Numbered from the stretch's first letter, positions 9,741 through 20,607 are shown. The stretch is DNA of 64,000 nucleotides from Fasciolopsis buskii (GCA_008360955.1 LUCM01004327.1:1-64000); one strand, 5' to 3'. Translations and numbers: made by a program. The notes: a model not told the origin generated them from the letters alone.

Positions 9741-10393
9741 TTAGTCTGCTTACTCTAACCGCCAGTCCTAAAGCTGGTCCTATTATTCCTCTCGCCATGA
9801 CCCAAACCCACCCAATACACTCCAAAATTCTCACTGAAAGGGACGCTGTCAGTGTTATTTACGCCCAGGAGGCCAAAACACGCGCGCCGTATTACACAAC
9901 TAAAGAAAGCTGGCCCAAATTTCAGCACCACTTCAGTAAATAAACCAACAACCCCTAGAAATTTTTACCCACCAAGACATCGACGGCAGACTAGATCCTT
10001 TTAGTCCCCGAGTTTCCAATTTTCACACCTTGAAACAGCTACCCTACACGGACAACCACTCGGCCAAACTCGTATTTCCCCTGCACCCTCTAGGGAGATC
10101 GTCAGATACCGCTCCATCCCGCTGCACCTAGCCCCAAAGCAAACTCAACGGATGCCACCCAAAATACAATGGAACAAGGTATATTTCAAACCCAGAAACC
10201 ATATGAACTATAGACCAAATTTACTGGCTTCCTCTAATCACCGGTATCTCCTAACAACTCCCTAACAAGTTCCCCATTTCATAAATTCATGCCTTTTCTG
10301 CCAAACACCTTTTTTCCCTAAGCTACCCCCCTCCTGCCCTACCCTCCTCATGCTAATGGCCCACCTTACTATCCCCATGTAAATGAATGTGCG
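9741..10393 (+). other. Proline-rich LINE-1 spacer between ORF1 and ORF2
   Basis: C-rich sequence with Pro/Ser/His-rich readings in all plus frames, all interrupted. LINE-2 has a similar C-rich spacer (18346-19600) between its ORF1 and ORF2, so this is likely LINE-1 resuming after the gene segment. The junction is near 9740-9790. Confidence 0.4.
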
Positions 10394-11390
10394 ATGGCAA
10401 ACATGACCACGTCGGAAATGCCTCGTGTGTTTGGATGTAATGTGGACGGATCGCATTACCCCGGCCCACGGGTGAACCACCCACCAGATGTCTTGCTAAA
10501 CCCTCCGGACGGATCATTTACCGGCCACTTCCAGCCATACTGCCCTGGGCCGACGGTTCCCCGCTCAAACGATGCAACGCTTCTCCGGATAAAAGAGGTC
10601 CCAAATGGAGTAAAATTGGTTGCAATTACGATTATTGATTCTCCTCAGGCTAGTCAACAAAAGAGGAACCGAGCCTCATTCACCACGAGACCAGCCGGCG
10701 GAAAGGGCTGTTCAGGGAAATTTTCGTTACTCTTGTTAAATGCACGCTCCATGTTAAAGAAAATTAAATATATCCATCTTCTGACACTCTCGTCGAGCTT
10801 TGATTTCATACTCAGCACCAAGACGTGGCTAAATAACCACACTCCTGACAATGCCATAATGATTCCCGGCTATAAATCCCTCAGGAAAGGCCGTGAAGCC
10901 CAACAAGGAGGTAGCTGCCTTATCTACGCCAGAGAATCTATACCAGCTACTTTGCGCCAGGATACCATGCTAAACACAATCCAAGATTGCGTCTGGATTA
11001 GAGCTGAGATGGGCAATCAAGGCCTTCTCGTTGGATGCATTTACCGCCCCCTAGTTATTGCCAAAAAGAATTTTTGGTGATAACACAACGAATGAATACT
11101 ACCAGGTCCCAAGCTCCTCGCTGGAGATTTTAATGCACCTGACATTTGCTGATCCACGCTTTCCGCCCCAAATTACTTCCTCCCTTTTCTTGAAAGCATC
11201 CTTCATGGCGGCTGGACCCAACACGTAACTAATCCAACAAGAAACCTCAATGTTCTTGATTTGATATTCACGATAGGCTTAACAGACGTTCAAATGTACA
11301 CTGAGTCTAGTCTACCTGGGTGTGATCATTTCCCTGTTAGCTGTTCATTTACATTGCCCCTTCTGAATAGGCACCCCTGATCTAGCCTAA
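10394..11390 (+). pseudogene. LINE-1 ORF2 endonuclease domain
   Basis: The open stretch 10394-11080 has a Pro/Gly-rich head. From about codon 110, FSLLLLNARSMLKK (first catalytic block), then FILSTKTWLNNH where the catalytic Glu of TETWL is Lys, then GGSCLIYARES and LLVGCIYRPL follow. After a frame change at about 11085, LLAGDFNAPDIC (catalytic Asp and Asn intact), GGWTQHVTNPTRNLNVLDLIF and GCDHFPVSCSF (catalytic Asp-His) complete the fold to about 11370. The enzyme would nick target DNA for primed reverse transcription. The Glu-to-Lys change and the frame break make it inactive. Confidence 0.88.
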
Positions 11391-11689
11391 TGCCGTATTT
11401 CAGAGCTGACTGCAATCGCCTACCTACTCCAGTTCGTAATTCAAACTGGGACGCATTTTTTTCTATCAACAGAAGTACAACCGGCTGCTGATCAGTTCTA
11501 CTCCAACCCGCACATGTGCCTCGAAGCTATTACTCCGTCCCACACGCTAAGCATGCCGCCCGGAAAAACCTATCGTGACCGAATAAACTGTTAGCTTGCT
11601 GAATTCCAGCCGGCCTTTTCCAAGGCCAGAGATTTTTCAGTGTTCCTGCAAATAAGCTGATCAACTAAAACCCTAGAAATATTACTGAA
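11391..11689 (+). other. LINE-1 ORF2 linker between endonuclease and RT
   Basis: Broken coding sequence linking the two enzymatic domains. No motif is readable beyond scattered fragments. The equivalent of the open linker in LINE-2 (20230-20607) should lie here. Confidence 0.45.
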
Positions 11690-13514
11690 CCACAGAAGCA
11701 AAGAGCAAGAGCTGCAAGCTCTAAACCAGCCAAACCCAAACACAGTACTGGCAAAACTGCTTAAACGCAGAACTAATTCTTGGTCCTCAGCTACTCAAGT
11801 TCCGTATATCATTCAAAACAACAGATATGTAAACAACCCACAGAGGATTGCAGAATCCATTGGTGAATTCTTTGCATCTGCTCTGGCAAATGATAATAAT
11901 CTCTATACCCCATGCCAATCTTGCTTAACTACGGAGGCGTACTCAACAGTTGTATTTCTTCCAAATGACGTGGGCCAGATGTTGGCAAAAACCAAAATTG
12001 GCCACTATTCTGGACCTGATTCATTGCCTCAGGCTGCTTTCGCATTAGGTGGGAGCGATTTCCCACTTTTATTTGCAAACATATTTAACTTATCCATTTA
12101 GTGCCACACATTCCCTTCACAGTGGAAAACCTTTGTGATTATACCTGCTCACAAAATGGGCACAGGCTATAACCGTGCAAACTATCGCCCAATAAACCAC
12201 ACCCCTATGGTTTCCAGGATCATGGAGCGCCTGATTAGGAATAGCCTTGTGGCCTATCTTCTGGAACATAAACTTATTAACCGTGGCCAGCATGGCTTCC
12301 TTCATAAGAAATCCTGCGCTACTTGCATGACTGACTGCTTGAACACTATCGCCGAGCCCCCCGAGTAGTGGAAGGTCAGTTATAGTAATCCTTTTAGACG
12401 ACGAAAGCGTTCGACAGAGTATCCCACCCTAGGTTGCTAAGTAAAGTGGCATCCTACGGCATTGTTGGTCCGATGCTGTCGTGGTTTTCATCTTATTTGT
12501 CATTTAGAAAGCAAATGGTGCAAGTAAATGGCTTAATATCTGAACCGAGATCAGTGTGATCCAAGGCAGCGTCCTGGGCCCTCTGTTCTCCTGTCGTACG
12601 TTAATGATGTCTTCGATGTTATTCGAAGCGGCACCCCGTTCCTCTATGCAGACGATATCAAAATTTTGTACACCTTGCGCCCTGAAGCTTCAGAATCCCC
12701 CATACGTCACTTATCACAGAAGTTAGCGTCACTCCACTCCTGCGCAAACAACTGGATGATGAAATTGCTCACTGAAAAAAGCAGCGTCATGGGGTACAAA
12801 TGCATTAGACCCCTAAGAGAATTCCAGCTTGGAACCCAAACCATCCTTATTAATTGCCAAGTTCGGGACCTAGGCCTAAATTATTTCTGCACCTTAAACT
12901 TCTCGGAAATGCTCCCGCAGAAGTGGCGAAAGCAAATAAATTAGCGGGGCTGTTACACTCAACTCTGAAGTTGAAGGAAAGCAAACCACATTTTTTTAGG
13001 ACTCACGTTAGACCCAGTCTAGAGTATTGCTCTCTAGTCTGTTCCAACATGAGGTAATGCGACAGAGTGGGGATTGAAATCGTCCAAAATGCATTTACCA
13101 AGCAGTTAATTGGCTACTCTACAAGCCTAAATTACACGGATCGCTGTAATTCGCTGAAGTTAGATCCCTTGTGGCTCCGGCGCATAACAGTAAACCTGGT
13201 ACTTCTTAACAGTATTATCACAGGGGACAGATGCGTCTCTGCACCTCGTGTAAGAAACCCACTCCACTATTCTCCGAAATGGGGATTCGATTATAACTCT
13301 CCCTGTTCCAAAGACTTTGGTCAGAGCCAACTTCTTTATTGTTAGATATTCGTCACTATGAAATAAACTCCCCCATCAGCTGCGCATTATGCCACCATTA
13401 CCTAGTGCATTTAAAAACGAAGTACATAGAGCACTTACTGTACCCTTTCTCATTAATCTATACCACCCATACTCACTCGAGGATCGAGTGTATGAAACTG
13501 GATTGGGCTTCTAA
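11690..13514 (+). pseudogene. LINE-1 ORF2 reverse transcriptase, near full length
   Basis: In order, LPNDVGQMLAKTKIGHYSG and PDSLPQAAF (fingers), FPSQWKTFVIIPAHKMG, ANYRPINHTPMVSRIMERL, NRGQHGFLHKKSCAT, a frame-broken motif A region at about 12395-12430, motif B remains near 12560, then LYADDIKILYTL with the catalytic YADD intact (12645-12656). NNWMMKL and RDLGL follow. The thumb is read in pieces. The C-terminal AFKNEVHRALTVPF and YHPYSLEDRVYETGLGF end at TAA 13512-13514. At least five stops or shifts interrupt the frame. The AFKNEV ending is typical of CR1-like RT. Confidence 0.88.
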
Positions 13515-15632
13515 AAAACGCATTGAAGTCACCTTTTCGTTCACTGCGGAAAGGAAAGTAAATCTCCCCACTTATGTCATATAGGAATCAACCTAGTCTC
13601 TTCCACTTCAAACAGAGCTCCGACGCCAGCGCATGCTACTTAGTTGCGTGCAGTTCCACGTCGGATGCATCTCACCGTTCCTCTGCCTGGAAAAAACGGC
13701 ACCTATCGCTCAGTAGTTTCACTTCATATCCATAAACCTTATCGTTCTAACTGCGTATAGGGTAGCTCACCCATAGATCTCTCCCACCCACTCACCTCAC
13801 TAATTCCGACACGGTCGCTAACACGATGTGGCAACCATAACCTGCAACGGTCTTCTAGAAAACATTCACTGTCATCCTCACCCTCACTTTTAATTAACCA
13901 TTCTCTTCATGCGAATGACTGGCCCATAGAAATCAACATGTTTCCGACGAACTCAAACGATACCCTACGGACGAAATAAGGCAGACTTGTTGGTTTCTTT
14001 CTTTCTCACGCTTCATCGATATCTGTCGATTTTGGCCAATTCAGACCCCAAACTATCGCCACGAATATGGAGTCTAATGGGATATATTCTCTCCCCATAG
14101 TGACCATTTACATATACCATACCCAATGGCCCCGACCATTTCTTGTTTCGAAAGGCACTGCCTCCCAGAGTGAAATGTAATCCCTGATTTCCGAGTGGAA
14201 CTTAGCCAATCCCTAGTGAATCTATCTTTGTGGTTTGATCTTTATTTATGTCAGCAGCAATTATTCCCTGCCCATCCTAATAAATACCGGCTCATTCTCC
14301 TTACTCATAGCGTAGACAATCCTACCAAATGCAGGCTCATTCTGTTTACTCATAGCGCAGACGATCCACACACTAGATAAGCCAGCCCACCTATTAAATA
14401 TTTATATGTATACAAAAAAGAAAACCCGGATTCCTCAGCCATCGTCCATATATTCTGAGTTGCACTACGCTCCCTAGTAACTTCCTTCTCTAGGCTGCTC
14501 GAAAGATTGATCGCTTCTTAATCCGCAGCTGGCAGCTAGACCAGACTGCCGGGCCTTATAGTGCTGTTTGGATGGAAACAATTACCACATGCTCTGGCGA
14601 TTATCCGATCCTGGAAAGACGATGTATCCTTTACCATGCCTTGCTCAAATTCCTTCCACCACACCGCGAGTACGTTGGCGTTACCAAAATAGTGCGAGGC
14701 GTGGTCAATCCACCGCTTTGGCCGGCGCACATCGGGCGGGCAGCTCGGCTGCAGCTGTGTGAGGGTGACACTTGGTTGGTGGATAACACTTGCGTTCACC
14801 TTCAAACGGTGTTTTTCAGGTTGGGTTGCCAGTACACGGTCAGCCCCACCCATTAGCACTGCTGTGGTAAACAGCACTGTAGCTCACAAGTTCACGTACA
14901 CCAATTTGTACTGGTTTCCTCTTGCTGTTTCCCAAAAATCTCCCAAAACATACAAAACGGACTCACAAATGGACAGCATTTTTATTGGCATCTGATATGA
15001 CCTTATGTTCACAATGCATCTTACCATCCGGAAACAGCTGAGGACCGTCATTTTTCAACCTCTGTTCTGGTCTGCAGAATTTGACAATAGAACGGTGCTC
15101 CTGGTAACAATTCTGCATGTGAGTCCACCAGACGTCACCTCATTTGGCTCCGGTTCTCCTTCTTCTTTTCCAACGCCACCTTCATCTCTTGATCAAGCTG
15201 AAATTTATGAACCCAAAATTGCTCAAAGCAAACCTCGCGTATTATCCTTACGATCGCACCATTCCCATCGAGTGTCACCACTTTCCAAACTCAATGGACT
15301 GTGCTTTTAGAATTTTGAGTTTTATGCTGCCTTTTTTATATCCAGTCTGGTTTTCGCTCACCTCCATTCCGTTGCCACATCCACATTGATCCTTATCTTC
15401 ACTACATGACACCTGATTATCGACTATCACAGCCAACAAGCGGCGACAGCTATTGTCCTCCAGTCATATTTTGCGCCCGCGATGCTCACCTTTGCTGTTT
15501 TTTAAAGATAGCAATACTCGCAGTGCGGGACTGGTAAGCAGCCACAAAAAAATCTTTGCGAACCATTATTAAGCTTTGATTTAAAACTCAGAACCCCTTA
15601 CTCAGGAAATCACATTGCTTGTTATGATCTTG
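13515..15632. other. Unassigned block between LINE-1 ORF2 and its 3' tail
   Basis: Too long for a normal LINE 3' UTR, so another insertion is likely. It contains a 45-base tandem duplication (14276-14365). At 14536-14877 (minus) and 14572-14856 (plus) there are overlapping open frames of 113 and 94 codons that I do not recognise. At 15005-15310 an open stretch carries a Pro/Ser-rich run (SFPTPPSS) like the spacer of these LINEs. Confidence 0.35.
14276..14365 (+). repeat. 45-base tandem duplication, two copies
   Basis: Copies 14276-14320 and 14321-14365 are the same length. They share CTCATTCT, TTACTCATAGCG and AGAC blocks, with about eight differences. There is no third copy on either side. 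Confidence 0.8.
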
Positions 15633-15699
15633 TGAGTGAAGCCACAGTGCATTGTATGTTTGGTTTCTGGTTTCCGTGTCTGCGCAGCGCCTTCTTTGC

Positions 15700-15895
15700 C
15701 CAAATTTGACTTTGACATGCGCATGAGAAATATACAAAAACAAACAAACTTTTCAAATTACTTAAGGTCGCTCTCACCCCCTTCCGCTTCGATTTATATT
15801 GTCCGTATTTCTTATGCATCATCTATGTAAAAACTTGATCTTGCCTTGCGCATGCATCTCGCAAATCGAGAAATATACATTATTATTATTATTAT
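15700..15895 (+). repeat. LINE-1 3' terminus, with a second partial terminus just upstream
   Basis: The block 15833-15893 matches the terminus at 297-362 (TTGATCTTGCC, then a CTCGCAAATCGAGAAATATAC core, then TTA repeats). A shorter version occurs at 15708-15743 (TTTGACTTTGACATGCGCATG then GAGAAATATACAAAAAC), lacking about 13 internal bases. Two ends in a row suggest either one LINE inserted in the tail of another or an internal duplication of the recognition end. Gypsy-1 coding sequence resumes at once after the TTA run. Confidence 0.75.
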
Positions 15896-16200
15896 GATTT
15901 TTAGTATACATAGACGATAACCCAGTAGCCAGTCAATCGAAGGGGCAACTTTCCCCTCAACTGTGTGCCTTTTCGACCGCCCCAGCAAACATGGCGTGAT
16001 GATTAATTCTCCGAAATGTGAGCTGGGAAAAACCAGTATCTCATTATTAGGGCATATCGTCTCGTCCTTAGGTATGGCTTCGTTGACGGATAAGGTCATT
16101 GCTATTCAGGACTACCCAGACTGTCATTCTTATCGACAACTGCGGCAATTTTCGGTCTAGTTAACTTTCATCAGAGATTTATTCCTAACTATTCAGAAAA
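15896..16200 (+). pseudogene. Gypsy-1 reverse transcriptase, 3' part with YIDD
   Basis: The reading begins FLVYIDDNPVAS, with the catalytic YIDD at 15907-15918. After a frame change it continues PSKHGVMINSPKCELGKTSIS, LLGHIVSSLGM and YPDCHSYRQLRQF, which are the connection (thumb) blocks of Ty3/gypsy RT. It picks up where 6005-6409 stops. A stop at 16158-16160 and further frame changes lead into FHQRFIPNYSEK just before RNase H. Confidence 0.88.
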
Positions 16201-16204
16201 ATCA

Positions 16205-16698
16205 CCCATCTAATAGATCTGTGACGGGTATTGAAGCATATGTTTGCATTCGCCGAAGCTGCGAAACAGGCACTTATTTCCATCGAGGATGCTGTCACCA
16301 AAATAACGTTACTAACAAATCCCGACCCCGCAGCACCCATATCCATTATAACTGACACCTCCAGCACTGCAGGAGGACCTGTATTTCGGCAATACACCGA
16401 CGATTCTTGGAAGCCTTTAGCAGCCGACAGAGTATAGATATAGCACGTTTAGTAGGGAGTTGCTCGCCGTCTACCTAGATATCCGTGACTTCAGACATGC
16501 ATTAGAAGGCTGCCCATTCAAAATGTTCACAGAGCACAAACCGCTGGCAAACGCGCTGCATTCAGTCTCTGATCGGTACTCGCCGCACGAGATCCGCCAA
16601 CTAGATTTTGTTTCACAGTTCACTGTAGAAAAAGGGCATATCGTTGGGGCAGAAACCTCCGCCGCCGATGCACTTTCTGGTATGCACCAGCTTCATTT
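16205..16698 (+). pseudogene. Gypsy-1 RNase H domain
   Basis: RNase H removes the RNA strand after copying. FAEAAKQALISIEDAVTKIT and PISIITDTSSTAGGPVF carry the first catalytic Asp. Following a stop near 16438, FSRELLAVYLDIRDFRHAL supplies the Glu and MFTEHKPLANAL is the usual TDHKPL block with Asp changed to Glu. DALSGMHQLHLSP ends the domain. The segment 16460-17104 is open throughout. Confidence 0.85.
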
Positions 16699-17146
16699 GT
16701 CTCCAATACCGAACATCGCCTTCGATACGATGGCACAGGCCCAAGCGACGGATCCCGATATCGACGAACTTCGACGAGACAGCTCATTAGCCTTAGCGGT
16801 CGCATCTGTCAGAGCGTCGCAGAATTTGATTCTTTACGAGGTATCACAAGGTCGTCCAAGCCCGGTGGTTCCAGCAGCTCACCATCATACCACATTTCTG
16901 GCGTCACACAACCTCACCCATCCGGGTGTGGCTGCTTCGGCGAGGTTAGTAACAGAGCGTTCAACGTCAAACGTGACGTGCTCCAATGGTCCCGGGCCTG
17001 CCTCCAATGTCAGAGAACGGAAGTCTATCGGCATACCAGGGCTCCGTTGGCTACTGTCCCCGAACCCGAGATACGTATTCACCGTGTATATATTGATCTC
17101 GTAGGTCCTATTCTACCGTCTCACGGCAAAGTCTCCATCAGTCTAT
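16699..17146 (+). pseudogene. Gypsy-1 integrase, zinc finger and first catalytic Asp, then truncated
   Basis: Integrase inserts the DNA copy. The region after RNase H has HNLTHPGVAASARLV (His pair of the HHCC finger). In the next frame RACLQCQRTEVYRHTRAPLA has the CxxC pair (16999-17010), then VYIDLVGPILPSHGK carries the first catalytic Asp (17095-17097). The frame ends with TAG at 17144-17146 and family-like sequence ends there as well. Neither the second Asp nor the Glu of the DDE triad appears afterwards. LINE-2 begins within about 150 bases. Confidence 0.85.
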
Positions 17147-17310
17147 AGATTTACTTTTAAGGGCAAATCTGCCAATCGGCGTATGTATTTATCTCTCCAT
17201 TGCACATTTTTGCAATTCTTGACACCGTCCCGTTGTTCGTTAAGAAGTTACCAAGCCTTTATTGCACTTCACTGCACTTTCAGACATTTTGACTGAGGAC
17301 AAACCCTACG

Positions 17311-18345
17311 ATGCCTTCACCAAAGGAATCGGACGACGGCAGCACCGCATCGCTGTACTCAGAAAACCCTTGAAATCCCTGTTTCTACTAAAATGTGCTC
17401 AGTTCTGCTTATCGACATATTTAGCAATTCTATTTCCGAAGCTCTGGATGTTTCAAAAAGACTAAGGGACCTGGAAATCAAAATCCAGCATATCGAGGAC
17501 TTGCCATTAAACCTGTGCCCATTAGCCAGCGTAATTGACCCCACCAATGACACTAATGTCAGCAATCTCGTTGTTACAGGGCGCTTCATTGACTCCGAAA
17601 TTAAAGCACACAAACCTATTACGAATGCGGGGAACGCTGGTGTTTTTATTTTTCCGGCCACCTCCCACCGCCACTGGTCCAGTCGACCATACTCAATGCT
17701 TGTATTCTGACCCACCACTTCTGTCTGTGCTCTAGGCTCCGAAAAATAACAAAAATAACTGCCCAATTTTATTCTAATTCCGTGATGAACTCTCCGCTAA
17801 GGAATTTATACAGAACAAGGCAAACATTGCCAAATATACGCTGAATAAAAATATCAAGATCTTTAAGGATAGAACTCCCTTCCAGAGAGATATATTATAG
17901 ATACAGAAGTTTACCGCAGCTTCACAAGTTGGCACGACTTCAGGTGTATCTGGAGCTCCCAGTGCGTCACCAGTACATGTTCCCGCTGATGGGCCAAACC
18001 CTGAGCCTACGGCCATGGTTTCAAATAACCTACCTTCTCCCTGCGACAGTCTCCATTGCCACACATATCCGGCTATCACGTGCCCAGTGACCACTACCGG
18101 GACTAACATACAGGCGGTGATTGCTCCAAACCCCTCAAGCAATTTGCACAATCGGCCTCTCTCGCAATTAAAAGGCTCAACATCCCGCCCAAGTTCTTCA
18201 TATCATAAATCTGTTACCAGTCTGTCTGAGAATAAATCTACTGATGCTGGTGGCCCCCCCTCCTTTGCGTGTACCGGCTGCAAAACTGGTAATCCGTGCA
18301 CATCATCTCGGCCGGTTGCAACCATTACCGGCATATCTAGATGAG
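17311..18345 (+). pseudogene. LINE-2 ORF1: coiled coil, RRM-like domain, Ser/Pro-rich tail
   Basis: ATG 17311 opens MPSPKESDDGSTASLYSEN, then a TGA ends that frame. A second frame reads LIDIFSNSISEALDVSKRL and RDLEIKIQHIE, which is heptad-like and equivalent to LINE-1 ORF1. NAGNAGVFIFPA parallels CNAGIFNIPD. Around 17760-17890 another frame has FIEFRDELSAKEFIQNKANI and IKIFKDRTPFQRDIL, matching the end of the RRM-like fold. The tail 17950-18345 is Ser/Pro/Thr-rich with a possible CTGCKTGNPC knuckle-like motif near the end. It has at least three frame breaks. The role is as in LINE-1 ORF1. Confidence 0.78.
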
Positions 18346-19879
18346 ACTCAATCCTCTTCGTCCTTCAAATACCCCGAAAACATCCCCATCTAAATCTACT
18401 AACTCTGGTCCCCCAAGTTAGGAACGTTGACGGTATAACCACGCAGATGATTGCCGTCTCACCAGTGTCTTTTCAGGCTAATAGCAGCCGCTTGGCATAT
18501 ACCACATTCCAGATACTCCATCAAGCACTTCGTGGTCCTTCTGTCAAAATAAACGGCATGTCACCCAGGCTAAACCAGTTGAACCCCACAGCAAGCCTAT
18601 TAAACTAACCACAAAACCCGGCACTTCGTTGGCTGCCCTGCTGATCCATTGGGTCAACCTGCCTGCACACCTCTACTGACTGGCACTCTCAGCACACTCA
18701 GCTCGAATAAGCCATTCCGGCTTGAGCTCTGCCATATCGCAAGGTCCACGAACTCACGAAGGCCAACTAACCACCGCCTGCAATCACGAGTTCATTGGCC
18801 CACCGCATTCATTCCTCCACTCTCCTTCGGTACCACAGTTGCCACCTTCCAGTATGATACTGATGCCCATCGATATTCAGGGTCTGCCGCTCATGATCCC
18901 TATTTTGACCCACTTACTGGTCAACCTTAGTTGGATGCATTCCCGCCACTCCAGTGCCCTCGTCCTCCTTCTGTAACCCCAAATATTCACCCCAACTACC
19001 ATGATTGTCATAGCTTTGTACCATTTAGTTCTGACACCCCCCGAAACTACCCGGCAAACTGTAGAAAAATGCGTTTTACGATTTCGTCCGGGATTTATCA
19101 TGAGACGCCTTTTTCAACCCACTCTTGTTCAGCCTTTACCGTGATTACTTCACCTACCAAACACCGCTCTCCTCACTCCTGCGAGTCACAAAAGTAAAGT
19201 GTACCCCAAAAGTACTCGTAAGCACCTGATAACCGATTTTTTTCACCGGCATTTTCCGAAGGCTCTCCCACCACCCCCTCTAGATTTCCACTGTCGACGT
19301 AACAAGGGTACAACTGTGCCAACTAACACTGTTCCAACCCTACTGATACCACATCCCCAACACCGGCATCCTCTGACAACCCGCTTATTAAATCCTAAGC
19401 CTCTGCTGTCACCTTGGTCTTCAGTCCAGAAATCTCTTAATAAAGACAGTCCCTCACCGGCTAGTTTGTCTGAATGTAATGAAATTACTCCCTTATCATA
19501 GCTATGCACTATCCGAACCCCCAATGTATCCGTCGATTACTTGACTCCTACAGAATCCACCTCTTGGATATCACGTGAACCTAGGTGTTCCAGTGAATCT
19601 TCCCCACTCCTGAACTCCGGCTCACTGACTCATAAAATAAAGTAGCTAAGACCGTTAGCAGCTAAAACTGTTAAGATATTTTGTTGGTAACAGAGACTTA
19701 GCCAACAGACCACAGCTACATTTCGTCTTTTTCATTGGCGGTTAACACGCCCGACCAAACCAATAGATGAAATCGTCAAGAGGGACGTTGCCCAGCCTAC
19801 GTGAAGCAGCCACACAAAGCTTCCGTTCTCCAGCACCCACTGATTGATTCTATCCCTGACACTCTTTGGCTTCTGATAA
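18346..19879 (+). other. LINE-2 Pro/Ser-rich spacer
   Basis: C-rich sequence with long Pro/Ser/His-rich but broken readings (for example 18649-18976 and 19199-19501). No catalytic motif is present. This may be the disordered head of ORF2, as also seen at 10394-10700 in LINE-1. An opening endonuclease block was not identified here. Confidence 0.5.
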
Positions 19880-20607
19880 AACTATCCGAGCTCCCATTCC
19901 ACATAAGATGTGTTTACCGGCCACCAATTTCAAATAGTTCTGATATTTCTCGTCCCACCTAATCCTTCGTTTATCTTTCTGGTCTTCCTTCCAGCCGCAA
20001 GATAATTGAAGGTGACTTCAATGCTCCTAAAATTTGTTGGTCCTCTTTATCTGCTCCACCTACCCTACTGAACTTTGTTTCTGAAACGCACGCTGAAGGA
20101 TGGACTCAGCATGCGACTACGCCCACAAGGTTCCATAATATCTTAGACCTGGTTTTTACGCATGGCATTCCCAATGCTAAGGTCTCAGTGCTAAAACACT
20201 TCACTGGGAGTGACCACAAGATGGTAACATGTAGCTTCCCTCTCCTTAACAAACCTTCCTCACCTGTGTCTACACACCTTGCTGCCTCTTCCCATATGTC
20301 AACTCGTTGCGACGAGATCCCTGACGCTCTGCGAACCCTTGATTGGTCCAGCTTCCTTTTATCGTCTGACCCGCGGAGAGCGGCAGACGACATTTACGCA
20401 AAACTTCTTTTTACTATTAATCGTCTGTCCACTCCAGCCACTCAACATAAACCCAAGAAGCCTAGTAGGGTTTGTCGGCTCCAGACGAAACTTTCGAAGG
20501 CTCAAAAACTCTTTAACAAACCGAGAGACTTCCCGCTTTTATTACAAGTCAACCGCCTGCAACAAAAATTTCTTATGGAGTCCGAACTAAGGTTAAAAAG
20601 GCAGTAA
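19880..20607 (+). pseudogene. LINE-2 ORF2 endonuclease, C-terminal part, and linker
   Basis: IIEGDFNAPKICWSSLSAPP (near 20008-20060) has the catalytic Asp-Asn box. EGWTQHATTPTRFHNILDLVF and FTGSDHKMVTCSFPL (catalytic Asp-His, about 20205-20230) follow, then an open linker of about 120 residues to TAA at 20605-20607 with a Lys-rich helix (LQTKLSKAQKLFNK). The frame is open from about 20188 to 20607. The N-terminal endonuclease blocks upstream are much decayed. Confidence 0.85.

Larger units (their letters stand above)
6410..15895 (+). mobile_element. LINE-1: CR1/Pen-like non-LTR retrotransposon nested in gypsy-1
   Basis: The parts on the plus strand are a 5' region, ORF1 (6614-7255 and a tail), ORF2 endonuclease (10394-11390), RT (11690-13514) and a 3' terminus with TTA repeats (15833-15893). 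The comparable spacing in LINE-2 gives about 5.4 kb, so the 9.5 kb here is too long. About 2.3 kb of the excess is the MAP7-like gene segment between ORF1 and ORF2. About 2 kb more lies between the ORF2 stop and the tail and is unassigned. Many stops show it is dead, although the catalytic YADD of RT survives. Confidence 0.8.
3902..17146 (+). mobile_element. Gypsy-1: Ty3/gypsy LTR retrotransposon, CsRn1-like, interrupted by LINE-1
   Basis: The order of parts is primer site, gag, protease, first part of RT, a 9.5 kb interruption (about 6410-15895), rest of RT with YIDD, RNase H, integrase zinc finger and first catalytic aspartate. All are on the plus strand and in canonical Ty3/gypsy order. 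The two coding halves meet within the RT palm with only about one residue lacking compared with the family spacing. This argues that they are one copy split by insertion rather than two unrelated fragments. Every domain carries stops or shifts, so the element is inactive. The integrase core and right LTR are not found; LINE-2 starts where the integrase ends. Confidence 0.8.
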
